From the IMG/VR virus record IMGVR_UViG_3300034071_000801, positions 47,405 through 111,404 of that record: a stretch of 64,000 nt of DNA; one strand, written 5' to 3'. Source of the stretch: a virus. Position numbers and translations under genes: made by a program. Every line of letters begins with the position of its first letter. Positions within the stretch are counted from its first letter, which is position 1. This document shows, in pieces, positions 8,065 to 14,703 of this stretch. The notes below the pieces were generated by a model that worked only from the letters and a program-made list of their open reading frames with translations, ran no database searches and was not told the DNA's origin.

Positions 8065-8245
8065 CTGATGCTAAAAATAATGTTATTATAAAAGATATAA
8101 ACATATAACCTCTAACTACTCCCCATTCAATATTCACTGGAAGAATGCTCCATGTTATAAAACATGCTATTAGATATATAAATAAACAAATAGCCAATGG
8201 TAGTGTTATAAAAAATCCTAAATAAATACTACAAAACTTTTTCAT
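8057..8245 (-). CDS. Small membrane protein, 62 aa
   Basis: Two strongly hydrophobic segments (GFFITLPLAICLFIYLIACFITW and GYMFISFIITLFL) separated by a short loop. Probably an inner-membrane protein. No holin-specific feature beyond size and topology; location in the early region argues against a lysis role. Confidence 0.65.
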   Translation of the reverse strand: MKKFCSIYLGFFITLPLAICLFIYLIACFITWSILPVNIEWGVVRGYMFISFIITLFLASDE

Positions 8246-8310
8246 AATTTCTTTTGTTAATGATTAAACAATTAGGCTCCTGCTATTACACAAGAGCCCT
8301 TTTGCCCTCC
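8246..8310 (-). other. Short intergenic hairpin
   Basis: Between the genes at 8245 and 8311 the minus strand reads GGCTC...GAGCC with a loop of about 14 nt. It is not followed by a U-tract, so it is a weak terminator at best or a processing site. Confidence 0.35.
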
Positions 8311-8457
8311 TTAATAACCCAACTGATGAAGTTGGTTTATATTGGCTTCTACAATATACACACCCTGTGATATTGTACATGCAAACGCTATACTCATTGC
8401 GAATGCTAATTGTCTGAACTGATAAAACTCAGTTGGTTTCATTTGAATTGTTTTCAT
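8311..8457 (-). CDS. Small hydrophobic peptide, 48 aa
   Basis: Read directly: ATG at 8457, TAA at 8311-8313. The protein begins MKTIQMKPTEFYQF and has one hydrophobic segment (LAFAMSIAFACTISQGVYIV), consistent with a single-pass membrane peptide. The start is preceded by an exact TCCTTAATAA element (8467-8476). It lies directly downstream of the terminator that closes the stable-RNA locus, so it is probably transcribed from its own promoter. Confidence 0.6.
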   Translation of the reverse strand: MKTIQMKPTEFYQFRQLAFAMSIAFACTISQGVYIVEANINQLHQLGY

Positions 8458-8466
8458 TGTTATTTA

Positions 8467-8476
8467 TTATTAAGGA
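8467..8476 (-). promoter_or_regulatory. TCCTTAATAA element
   Basis: Exact 10-mer 9 nt upstream of the ATG at 8457. It is one of six exact copies located upstream of minus-strand starts (others at 5731, 12852, 13925, 14919, 15708). It does not resemble a Shine-Dalgarno sequence or the TAnnTTTG promoter. Confidence 0.4.
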
Positions 8477-8490
8477 TTAATACATAATAA

Positions 8491-8519
8491 GAAAAGCCCC
8501 TATGTTAATAGAGGCTTTA
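8491..8519 (-). terminator. Rho-independent terminator of the tmRNA/tRNA locus
   Basis: On the minus strand AAAGCCTCTAT, a short loop, then ATAGGGGCTTTT: an 11-bp stem with one mismatch and a U-run, 159 nt downstream of the tRNA-like gene. It would end transcription of the stable-RNA cluster. Confidence 0.75.
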
Positions 8520-8677
8520 ATAGGACCTTCTCCCTTGGGAGATGTCAATTGTTGAGATTAGGAACATTTCTTCCCTATAAGTACTCAACTCCTTCTCTGC
8601 GTGGAAAGGACTTAACATTCGTGATGTGCAAACTATCCAATGTCTGTTACTGTGCTATTTGCGTCAAGTAACTGCTG
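8520..8677 (-). other. Structured trailer between the tRNA-like gene and terminator
   Basis: No ORF or canonical tRNA. On the minus strand there is a GTTGAG/CTCAAC helix closing an AGGGAA/TTCCT hairpin, then TCTCCC/GGGAGA, and GTTAC/GTAAC close to the tRNA 3' end. It may be a processed 3' trailer or a separate small RNA. Confidence 0.4.
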
Positions 8678-8746
8678 TGATTGAGACAGGATTCGAACCT
8701 GTGTGTAAGGATATATGTCCATCGCATACCATTCTGCCACTCAATC
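8678..8746 (-). tRNA. tRNA-like gene, identity unresolved
   Basis: 69 nt, beginning 3 nt after the tmRNA discriminator base. The acceptor stem GATTGAG/CTCAATC is perfect (7 bp), the T-arm ACAGG-TTCGAAT-CCTGT is perfect, and the D-arm GCA...TGC encloses AATGGT. The discriminator is A and CCA is not encoded. The anticodon arm is abnormal: ATGGACATATATCCTTA gives at best three good pairs and no U33 in a 7-nt loop, so I cannot name the amino acid. It may be a degenerate tRNA, one with an unusual anticodon arm, or a tRNA mimic. Confidence 0.6.
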
Positions 8747-8767
8747 TAGTGGAGGTGGGGAGATTCG

Positions 8768-9469
8768 CATTTTGTTAATAACTTGTTGTCACATTATTTG
8801 CATATGTCTAGGACATGTTGTAGATTTACACCATATCTTAAATTCTTTATCATGACACTACAATACCTTTCTGGATTCTTTGATGCTGATGGTTCAATAT
8901 CAATGAGTAAAAGTTCTAAAAACGATACTTACAAATGTATCAAAATAGATTTTACTAATACTTACATAACAATTCTTGAAGAGATTCAAAAATACTTGTT
9001 AAATGAGCATGGTATTAAAACACATATATCAAAAAAAGCAATTAGAAAAGAAAACCATAATATTGGTTATTCTTTATCTTGTAATAGTAATCAAACTTGT
9101 TTGAAACTTTGTAAACTTATAGATTCTCATCATCCTAAGAAGTTACATCGTATAAATACAATTTTGAAATATCATGATGCAGTTACCATAAGAAATGGTA
9201 AATACACAGATAAACAAGCTACAAGAAGATTAGCCTACGAGAGACTATTCTTTCTTCCTACATTTCTGTAGGGATCGGACTATATCATCATCTGTTCTAG
9301 ATGTTGCTTACTGTGGGCTCACCGTAGTGTCCCTAGTCTCTGAACCTTCTCACTTCTTCCAGTGAGCTTGGCTGCTGATTGGCATATTACCCTCGCAGGT
9401 GTAACTTAGCGTTCCAGCAATTCAAGCAATTTTTAATTATACATCCCTGTATAATGAGTCCAATTTCCA
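8768..9469 (-). mobile_element. Group I intron in the tmRNA T-loop
   Basis: 702 nt on the minus strand. P1: exon GAGUU (9474-9470) pairs with internal guide GACUC (9460-9456), giving the diagnostic U·G at the 5' splice site with a 9-nt loop. Core signatures follow: AATCAGCAGCCAAGC (P3-P6 region), GGTTCAGAGACTAG (5' P7) and GATGATATAGTCCG (3' P7). Next is a P9 hairpin CCTACA-GAAA-TGTAGG. The intron ends in G (8768, omega-G). The P9 extension holds a LAGLIDADG endonuclease gene on the opposite strand. The intron is therefore probably self-splicing and mobile. Confidence 0.85.
8852..9271 (+). CDS. LAGLIDADG homing endonuclease, antisense within the intron
   Basis: 139 aa from the ATG at 8852 (MTLQYLSGFFDADGSISM). 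An ATG at 8783 would add 23 residues without a recognisable domain and would nearly abut the exon. The LAGLIDADG motif is YLSGFFDADGS at residues 5-15, with the catalytic acidic residue. Only one motif is present, so the enzyme would act as a homodimer like I-CreI. The C-terminal part (HHPKKLHRINTILKY...) is basic. The gene is on the strand opposite the tmRNA and intron, and its last codons overlap the P9 hairpin. It would cut intron-less tmRNA genes near the T-loop. Confidence 0.85.
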   Translation: MTLQYLSGFFDADGSISMSKSSKNDTYKCIKIDFTNTYITILEEIQKYLLNEHGIKTHISKKAIRKENHNIGYSLSCNSNQTCLKLCKLIDSHHPKKLHRINTILKYHDAVTIRNGKYTDKQATRRLAYERLFFLPTFL

Positions 9470-9781
9470 AACTCCCGTGTTGCTTACTTCAAAAATACAA
9501 TTTTATACAGCTTATTTAGGGTCAAGCTAGGCTTAACGTTCCCACCACTCTATTTAATCTAATAGAGAAATCTTGAGGTAATTTAGGCTGCTAAACCAAC
9601 GATTACATCCTCATTCAATAATGAGAATACTTTGTTCATGTTAGCTTCGATTTGTGCGTTTGCTCCTAGAGCCACTACACGACTTGTGTTTTTGCCATTT
9701 AAAATAATTCACCTTAGTTTACAGTTATCTCTCTGGCTGAATTGTATAATCTATAATAACCAGTCAATTCCAGTCACCCCC

Positions 9782-10420
9782 ATTTCCCTCGTGTGAGGGC
9801 ATGTATCAATTGTTGTGTTGTTGACCAATGATCAACTTGTATTAGCACCCATCATTATAGCCTTGCAAGTTAGCCCTCGCTGCTTACTTAATGATTAGGG
9901 TCACGTAGTTAATAATACAGTTTGCAGACTGTTAAAGTATAAAATTACAAAAATTACACTTATTAACTACTTGCTTGGAACTCATTTGTGTTGTGACAAA
10001 GTGGCTTAAAAGCTTAGTCCAATCTCTTTCCTTTCTCAAGGGAACAACACATCTACCATTACTGATAGTATCTTTATGTAATGTTTAGTATTTACACTGT
10101 ATTTAAGCACAGGATTATTTCATTACAAAGGTATTCAATGTTTAGCCTGTTTGAGAGTTTATTCATTGCAACTCACAAGTGTTCCCTAACATCAGAGACC
10201 AATCCTACAAGTTTAATGTGTGTGGATGTAGGACCACATTCTTTTGTATCACTCTAGTGAGTTTAAAACTCATAATATGCATAATATAGGTAAGTTCAAT
10301 GATACGCAGCACATACATTGACTATTTAAACTGCTATGTGGCGTTTATAGTCCCCAGTGATTATACAATATCCCTGCAAATATAATCTACAGGGAGTAAC
10401 AAAACAAATAATTAATCAAA
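9782..10420 (-). ncRNA. Candidate large structured RNA upstream of tmRNA
   Basis: 639 nt without a convincing ORF, between the vWA-gene stop and the tmRNA. Minus-strand helices I can pair include two H-type pseudoknots: CCCTG/CAGGG with GATTATA/TATAATC (10359-10394), and TGTGG/CCACA with TCCTACA/TGTAGGA. GNRA-capped hairpins CTATCA-GTAA-TGGTAG and CTT-GAGA-AAG follow. An 11-bp helix GTAGTTAATAA/TTATTAACTAC closes a three-way junction, a long ATCATTA/TAATGAT helix is extended by ACCC/GGGT, and GTTGA/TCAAC and CCCTC-ACAC-GAGGG complete the set. Size, pseudoknots, tetraloops and position beside tmRNA/tRNA recall the ornate phage RNAs ROOL and GOLLD. I cannot confirm membership from memory. Confidence 0.65.
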
Positions 10421-11812
10421 TTATAATTTAATTTGTTGTTCACCTACACCTTTAGCATAGCTGAACACTTCCAATTCTTCTGTCACCTTAATCTGTTTAC
10501 CATCTGTCTCAAGACAAAGATCTCTCAACTCATCACTAAATTGCATTAATGATATGGCATTCACTTTATAAGGAAACTTCTCTGTGTTGATATCATCTTG
10601 ACCATCATTGATGATTAAGATCTCTGGCTTCTCTTCTGATAAATCAATATCAAGATTGTGAAGCTTACGATCAGCTATCTCTTTAGCTACATAATTAACC
10701 ATATCACCAATTTCTGTTCCTCCACCATTAGGATCATTAGAGAATGTTTGCCAAAATGCAATTACATCTTCTCTATCCTTTATGTGTTTGAACTCTAAGT
10801 CTTCTGGATTATGTACAAAATAACTAAAGAACACTTCAGCTTCACCTCTCATAACATACTTGAATCTGTCTATTAATATAGCATTTACCCAAATCTGTTT
10901 CTCTTCTTCATTCATACTACCAGAATAATCTAATAGAATGATAATCTTCTGAATCTGCTCTTTTCTATCAACAGGAACATTCACTGTTAAGTCTTTAGTT
11001 AAGAATTTAGTTCTGAAATTAGGAAACATCTTCTGATATAATGGCATCATGTGTATTTGAGCATAATCTCTCATAATCATTGTTGCATATTGATCAGAAT
11101 TAGCCACTATCTTCTCAGATATCTCTTTCTCCACCTTAAACTCATTACCAAACTTACCAACAAGAGATATATGATTCATAATCTCCATCTTCTTATCCTT
11201 GCTTAGTTCATTTAGATCTAATTGTTCATTGATATCTGGATCAGAATAAAGACTTCTATCAAAATCAAATGTTTTTGTTGGATCCACTTCATCATCTTCA
11301 TCATTATCATCTTTTTCTTTACCAGATGATTCTTTAAGCTTCAGATAGATAGCAATAGCTTGTTCAAGAGGTGTAAATCCTGGAACATATTGTTCATATA
11401 CAGCATCAAGCAAAGGTTTCTTCTTTAGATATTCTCCTTTGTCTTCATCAGATAAATTATCTACATCTTTATACTTATCAGCTATATATTCTGTTTCATC
11501 AATCATCTTGAAATAGCACACACGTGCTAACTCTTTGATCAAATCAATAGATGCTTGCTTCTTAACACCTCTCACCTTAGCTTTGATGTCTTTAGCACTT
11601 GGTGTTAGATAATTGACTGGATCTTTAACAAATAGATCTTCATCATTATCTTCATATGATACAACAAATGAGAAATTAGACCAAGAACTCTTGGACCATC
11701 CACTACCACCATATTTACTTTTCCAGCCTCCACTACTCTTCTTAGGAGTATAGGAAGGGGCATAATAATCACCGTAGTAATCATCATACCCATTATCCCA
11801 TAAACTTGCCAT
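10421..11812 (-). CDS. von Willebrand factor A (MIDAS) protein, MoxR partner
   Basis: 463 aa. The N-terminal ~60 residues are Tyr/Gly/Ser-rich and probably disordered; a helical, acidic middle follows (KEKDDNDEDDEVD at ~165-177). The C-terminal vWA domain has a complete MIDAS: DYSGS (D295, S297, S299), T366 in GGGTEIG, and D403 in INDGQDD. Its ATG overlaps the stop of the MoxR-type ATPase gene. MoxR/vWA pairs act as metal-dependent chaperones that remodel or activate partner proteins (RavA-ViaA, CoxD-CoxE, NorQ-NorD). The phage target is unknown. Confidence 0.9.
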   Translation of the reverse strand: MASLWDNGYDDYYGDYYAPSYTPKKSSGGWKSKYGGSGWSKSSWSNFSFVVSYEDNDEDLFVKDPVNYLTPSAKDIKAKVRGVKKQASIDLIKELARVCYFKMIDETEYIADKYKDVDNLSDEDKGEYLKKKPLLDAVYEQYVPGFTPLEQAIAIYLKLKESSGKEKDDNDEDDEVDPTKTFDFDRSLYSDPDINEQLDLNELSKDKKMEIMNHISLVGKFGNEFKVEKEISEKIVANSDQYATMIMRDYAQIHMMPLYQKMFPNFRTKFLTKDLTVNVPVDRKEQIQKIIILLDYSGSMNEEEKQIWVNAILIDRFKYVMRGEAEVFFSYFVHNPEDLEFKHIKDREDVIAFWQTFSNDPNGGGTEIGDMVNYVAKEIADRKLHNLDIDLSEEKPEILIINDGQDDINTEKFPYKVNAISLMQFSDELRDLCLETDGKQIKVTEELEVFSYAKGVGEQQIKL

Positions 11813-13128
11813 TATATGAATGAAGCAATTTGAAGGTTCTTAGCAAACTTATCCATAGCTTGTGTAGCAGCTTTCACTAATTGTGAATGTATTTGTGCAA
11901 TATCATCACTCACTGCTAATCCTTTGATGTCTGTCAATTGTTTAGTAAGATCACCAAGAGCATCTCTGTACATCTTCTCATCATCTCTAGATACCAATGG
12001 TAAATGAGTTAGAGTTTCAATACTGAATGTAAGAGATGCAGATAAATCTCTGAACTTAATTGTAGCCTCAAACTTCTTAATAGCTTCAGCTATCAATGAT
12101 GGTTTCTTAGAGAACTCAGCAATAAAGCTTAATGATTCTGGTCCACATTGGTCATACACTTGATATGCTGTTACAGCTACACGTGGACTAATTGTAATAC
12201 CATTCTTTGCATACTCTTGTAACAAATAAGGAATCACTGGATCCACATTGTCTACACCAAACTTACTTTCTAGTAATTTGTTGTAGCTGATCTCTGTGTA
12301 ATTATCCCAGATAACATTCAATTCAAGAGGAAATCTTTCCATCAATGCTTTCAATGACATATTCTTTGAGAATTCATCACGAGTTCTATTAGTACAACAG
12401 ATGATGAATTTAGTCTCAATAGGAAATATCTGTGTACCATTTCTAAATGTACCACTTGATAATATATCCTTTAATTGCTCTAAGATGAAATCAGGAGCAT
12501 CAAACATCTCTTCGAATATAACAAAAGGATGATTCATAAATGAATTCTCTACAAGATATTCTATTTTACCTGTCTTCTCAAACATAGGTATATCAAGACC
12601 ACCAAACAATCTATCTGTTGTCATACCTGTACCCATTGTAATAACATAAGGTTCAATACCTTTTGATTTTAGAAAATCAAGTGTCATTTCTGATTTACCA
12701 TGTCCTCCTGGACCATATAAAACTACATTTTTACCTGTTTGAAACCCTACATTAAGGACATTTACTGTTTTGTCCATAAATACGAACTTCTCTGCTACTG
12801 GATTTGCTTTTGCTGATTTCTTTACTTGTGTTGCCATTGTTTTTTCTTTTGTTATTAAGGAATTGTTTAATTTAATTTGTTCTAATACTTCTTCTATGTT
12901 TACTTCTTCTATTTCTTTGATGATACAATTGTTTGATCGGAACACCCAACCATTTATTTCAAATGTATCATCTCTCTCAATGTATTTAATGAATTTATCA
13001 GGAACCTCTTGTTCCATATAATCATTCATATCACCACCTTCAGCCCATTCATCTGGTATATCATATTCATCATTCCAAAGACCATCATCTTTAAACTCTT
13101 GTTCACTTTTAAATCTATATTTACTCAT
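11812..13128 (-). CDS. MoxR-family AAA+ ATPase
   Basis: 438 aa from ATG 13128 (MSKYRFKSEQEF). An upstream in-frame ATG at 13152 lies inside a terminator hairpin, so I prefer 13128. The AAA+ core begins about residue 100: Walker A GPGGHGKS, Walker B HPFVIFEEM, sensor 1 IICCTNRTRDE, and an arginine-finger candidate in MERFPLELNV. The first ~97 residues are an extra acidic domain absent from ordinary MoxR proteins. An internal ATG at 12837 (MATQVKKSAKAN) is preceded by an exact TCCTTAATAA element and could start a core-only isoform of 341 aa. It is coupled by overlap to the vWA gene. Confidence 0.9.
   Translation of the reverse strand: MSKYRFKSEQEFKDDGLWNDEYDIPDEWAEGGDMNDYMEQEVPDKFIKYIERDDTFEINGWVFRSNNCIIKEIEEVNIEEVLEQIKLNNSLITKEKTMATQVKKSAKANPVAEKFVFMDKTVNVLNVGFQTGKNVVLYGPGGHGKSEMTLDFLKSKGIEPYVITMGTGMTTDRLFGGLDIPMFEKTGKIEYLVENSFMNHPFVIFEEMFDAPDFILEQLKDILSSGTFRNGTQIFPIETKFIICCTNRTRDEFSKNMSLKALMERFPLELNVIWDNYTEISYNKLLESKFGVDNVDPVIPYLLQEYAKNGITISPRVAVTAYQVYDQCGPESLSFIAEFSKKPSLIAEAIKKFEATIKFRDLSASLTFSIETLTHLPLVSRDDEKMYRDALGDLTKQLTDIKGLAVSDDIAQIHSQLVKAATQAMDKFAKNLQIASFI
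12852..12861 (-). promoter_or_regulatory. TCCTTAATAA element inside the MoxR gene
   Basis: Exact copy 14 nt upstream of the internal ATG at 12837, inside the open frame of the longer protein. It marks a possible second transcript or translation start for the ATPase core. Confidence 0.35.
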
Positions 13129-13142
13129 AGCTTTGATATAAA

Positions 13143-13163
13143 AGAGAGCCATTACAGCTCTCT
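13143..13163 (-). terminator. Terminator between the 92-aa gene and the MoxR gene
   Basis: Perfect 7-bp inverted repeat AGAGAGC/GCTCTCT with a 7-nt loop. On the minus strand the distal arm runs into TTTT, so it reads as a Rho-independent terminator just after the stop of the upstream gene. It contains the ATG at 13152. Confidence 0.6.
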
Positions 13164-13169
13164 TGTTAG

Positions 13170-13448
13170 TTATTCATTAATGATGTCAATTGGATAATCT
13201 TCATCATCATTTTCTTCTTCAGATCCACTAATGATATCAAACATATCACCTATGTCTCTCAACTTTTCACCTAAATGTTTAGCAAGATTCTTGAGAGCTT
13301 CTGTAGTTAGACTATCTAACCATTCTTGTTGCTTCTCTTGTGTACAATCTTCAAACACTGTAGGTTGTCTTCTCTTATCACCTGGAAGTGTATCAAATAT
13401 ATACACACCAGATAGATTTCTTCTTGTTGGACTAGTCATCATCACCAT
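13170..13448 (-). CDS. Hypothetical protein of the MoxR-vWA cluster, 92 aa
   Basis: Helical protein with an acidic C-terminus (ISGSEEENDDEDYPIDIINE); the middle reads QEKQQEWLDSLTTEALKNLAKHLGEKLRDIGDMFDI. It overlaps the upstream 163-aa gene by 17 nt in a different frame. Position suggests it is an adaptor or substrate for the MoxR/vWA pair; no family recognised. Confidence 0.7.
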   Translation of the reverse strand: MVMMTSPTRRNLSGVYIFDTLPGDKRRQPTVFEDCTQEKQQEWLDSLTTEALKNLAKHLGEKLRDIGDMFDIISGSEEENDDEDYPIDIINE

Positions 13449-13923
13449 CTCCTTCTTCTTCTTGCTGTTTTCTAGCTAAGTCTTTAAGGAAATTACCAAG
13501 TTCTGGTGGTAATGAATCACCATCAATTGGATCACCTGCACTACGACCTTCTGTAAGTTGATCAAGCATCTCTTTGATGTGAGGTGGAAGATCATCACCA
13601 TCTAATTTAATAGATTTAACTGAATCTTTCATACGCTCAAATTTATCTTTTAAACTATCTGCAAATCCATCTAGTTTATCTTGTAAATAGAATGATGACA
13701 TCACAACTAATTGAGAATAGCTAAATTCATTAGCACATGTCTCTACCAATAAACTTGGTGACATATCATCTTTTACTTCTTTGTTCTCATCAAAGACGAA
13801 CTCTTTTAATGTACTTGCAATTTGATCTTGTAGATCAGTCATGTAAGCATCTGTTACACCAATTGCATTGTTAAGCTTTTTTTGACCATGGTCAAAGGTG
13901 AAAATACTTGTTTGTGTACTCAT
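13432..13923 (-). CDS. Hypothetical acidic protein of the MoxR-vWA cluster, 163 aa
   Basis: Begins MSTQTSIFTFDHGQKKLNNAIG. The body is helical, with two SLPPE/DLPPH-type Pro motifs (LDGDDLPPHIKEML and DGDSLPPELGNFL) that look like a short internal repeat. The C-terminal tail is acidic (QQEEEGDGDDD). Preceded directly by an exact TCCTTAATAA element. Probably the first gene of the four-gene chaperone-like cluster. Confidence 0.75.
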   Translation of the reverse strand: MSTQTSIFTFDHGQKKLNNAIGVTDAYMTDLQDQIASTLKEFVFDENKEVKDDMSPSLLVETCANEFSYSQLVVMSSFYLQDKLDGFADSLKDKFERMKDSVKSIKLDGDDLPPHIKEMLDQLTEGRSAGDPIDGDSLPPELGNFLKDLARKQQEEEGDGDDD

Positions 13924-13924
13924 G

Positions 13925-13934
13925 TTATTAAGGA
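13925..13934 (-). promoter_or_regulatory. TCCTTAATAA element
   Basis: Exact copy with one base (C) between it and the ATG at 13923. With so short a gap it could mark a near-leaderless transcript start, if it is a promoter. Confidence 0.4.
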
Positions 13935-13943
13935 TTTAATTGA

Positions 13944-14099
13944 TTACTGGTTTATTGTTTGTCTAATGTCTATTGTTCTTTCTCTTATAATTCCATTTCT
14001 GAAATTATATATCACTTCTACGATTAATCTCTTAGCTTTAATTGCTTTAAATCTATCTGTTGATGCTACTAATGTACCTTTGTTCACTCTAGGTCTCAT
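13944..14099 (-). CDS. Small basic protein, 51 aa
   Basis: Read directly: ATG 14097-14099 overlapping the upstream TGA (ATGA), stop TAA at 13944-13946. Begins MRPRVNKGTLVASTDRFKAIKAKR; strongly basic with a beta-prone middle (LIVEVIYNFRNG). Possibly nucleic-acid-binding; no family recognised. Confidence 0.6.
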   Translation of the reverse strand: MRPRVNKGTLVASTDRFKAIKAKRLIVEVIYNFRNGIIRERTIDIRQTINQ

Positions 14100-14332
14100 A
14101 AAACAAGTTTTAATATTGATGTTATTAGATTAAATGCTACTAATGAATAGAAACATATCTTAAGAACTCTATTCTCTTTCTTATAGAGAGTGATTAATCT
14201 ATCAGCTATGCGTAGCCTTTCATCTTTAAGCTTAATCAGCTCATCAGCTGTTTGTAATGCTTGTTGTTGCATATCTATCAATTCATTCATTGATTGTAAT
14301 GCATCTTCTAAATTTCTTTCTTTAATTGCCAT
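14096..14332 (-). CDS. Coiled-coil protein with C-terminal membrane anchor, 78 aa
   Basis: Residues 5-55 are heptad-rich (LEDALQSMNELIDMQQQALQTADELIKL...), a likely coiled coil. The C-terminus is a single hydrophobic helix (ICFYSLVAFNLITSILKLVL). Topology resembles small tail-anchored or spanin-like proteins, but there is no lipobox and no lysis neighbour, so the role is open. Confidence 0.7.
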   Translation of the reverse strand: MAIKERNLEDALQSMNELIDMQQQALQTADELIKLKDERLRIADRLITLYKKENRVLKICFYSLVAFNLITSILKLVL

Positions 14333-14351
14333 TGTTATTTGATTTAATTGA

Positions 14352-14510
14352 TTATTTATTTGAGATCATCATACCAATAAGAATTGGTAATGTAAAAGGA
14401 CTTAATAAAAATATTACCCATTCTTTTGATGTAATTGTATCAACTGATTCATTTGCTTGAATCATCATACCTAGCATAACTAGGTATGATATAATAATAT
14501 ATGTTGTCAT
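14352..14510 (-). CDS. Small two-helix membrane protein, 52 aa
   Basis: Read directly: ATG 14508-14510 overlapping the upstream TGA, stop TAA 14352-14354. Two hydrophobic segments (TTYIIISYLVMLGMMI and WVIFLLSPFTLPILIGMMI) separated by a polar loop. Probably inner-membrane; no family recognised. Confidence 0.6.
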   Translation of the reverse strand: MTTYIIISYLVMLGMMIQANESVDTITSKEWVIFLLSPFTLPILIGMMISNK

Positions 14511-14701
14511 CATAATCCAATAAGATTATCAAAACAACTCTCTAACAAGAATGTTAGTTGTTGTCTTTCATGAAACAATATGTCTTGTTGCTCTTCAATC
14601 ACATGTATGTTTGTATCATCATGTGCATCTCTTAGACTATCTAATGCATGTATTTCATTCTTGATAGTCTGTAACCTTTGTTCAATGATTTCTGTTCTCA
14701 T
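14510..14701 (-). CDS. Hypothetical protein, 63 aa
   Basis: Helical, charged and probably coiled-coil (IEQRLQTIKNEIHALDSLRDAHDD). Overlaps the following membrane-protein start by one base and follows a two-helix membrane-protein gene by 2 nt, so the three genes probably work or at least translate together. Confidence 0.65.
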   Translation of the reverse strand: MRTEIIEQRLQTIKNEIHALDSLRDAHDDTNIHVIEEQQDILFHERQQLTFLLESCFDNLIGL

Positions 14702-14703
14702 AT

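Larger units (their letters stand above)
8750..9781 (-). ncRNA. ssrA: tmRNA (SsrA) interrupted by a group I intron
   Basis: Exon 1 is 9781-9470 and exon 2 is 8767-8750, giving about 330 nt spliced. The 5' end GGGGGTGACTGGAATTGACTGG resembles the tmRNA consensus (GGGGCTGATT.TGGATTCGAC). The acceptor stem GGGGGUG/CACCUCC is complete, includes the G3·U70 wobble and has A73: the alanine identity set. Splicing joins GGGAG-TT to CGAAT-CTCCC, a perfect T-arm. P2 can form through AUACAAUU (9747-9740) and AAUUGUAU (9502-9495), 8 bp. A tag frame runs from GCA (9663) to UAA (9583): 26 codons beginning ANAQIEANMN and ending VIVGLAA. It would rescue stalled ribosomes with SmpB, which I do not see here. 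The 3' CTA replaces CCA. Confidence 0.85.

Noticed and set aside
8523-8677. Another tRNA downstream of the tRNA-like gene
   Set aside because: No T-arm consensus and no acceptor pairing could be found; only simple hairpins.
8783-8851. Longer N-terminus for the homing endonuclease
   Set aside because: The extra 23 residues show no domain, while the ATG at 8852 places the LAGLIDADG motif at the usual distance from the N-terminus.
9583-9720. A short protein gene ending in GLAA instead of a tmRNA tag
   Set aside because: The frame has no start codon with a leader and is flanked by sequences that pair as tmRNA acceptor, P2 and T-arm, so the tag interpretation is stronger.
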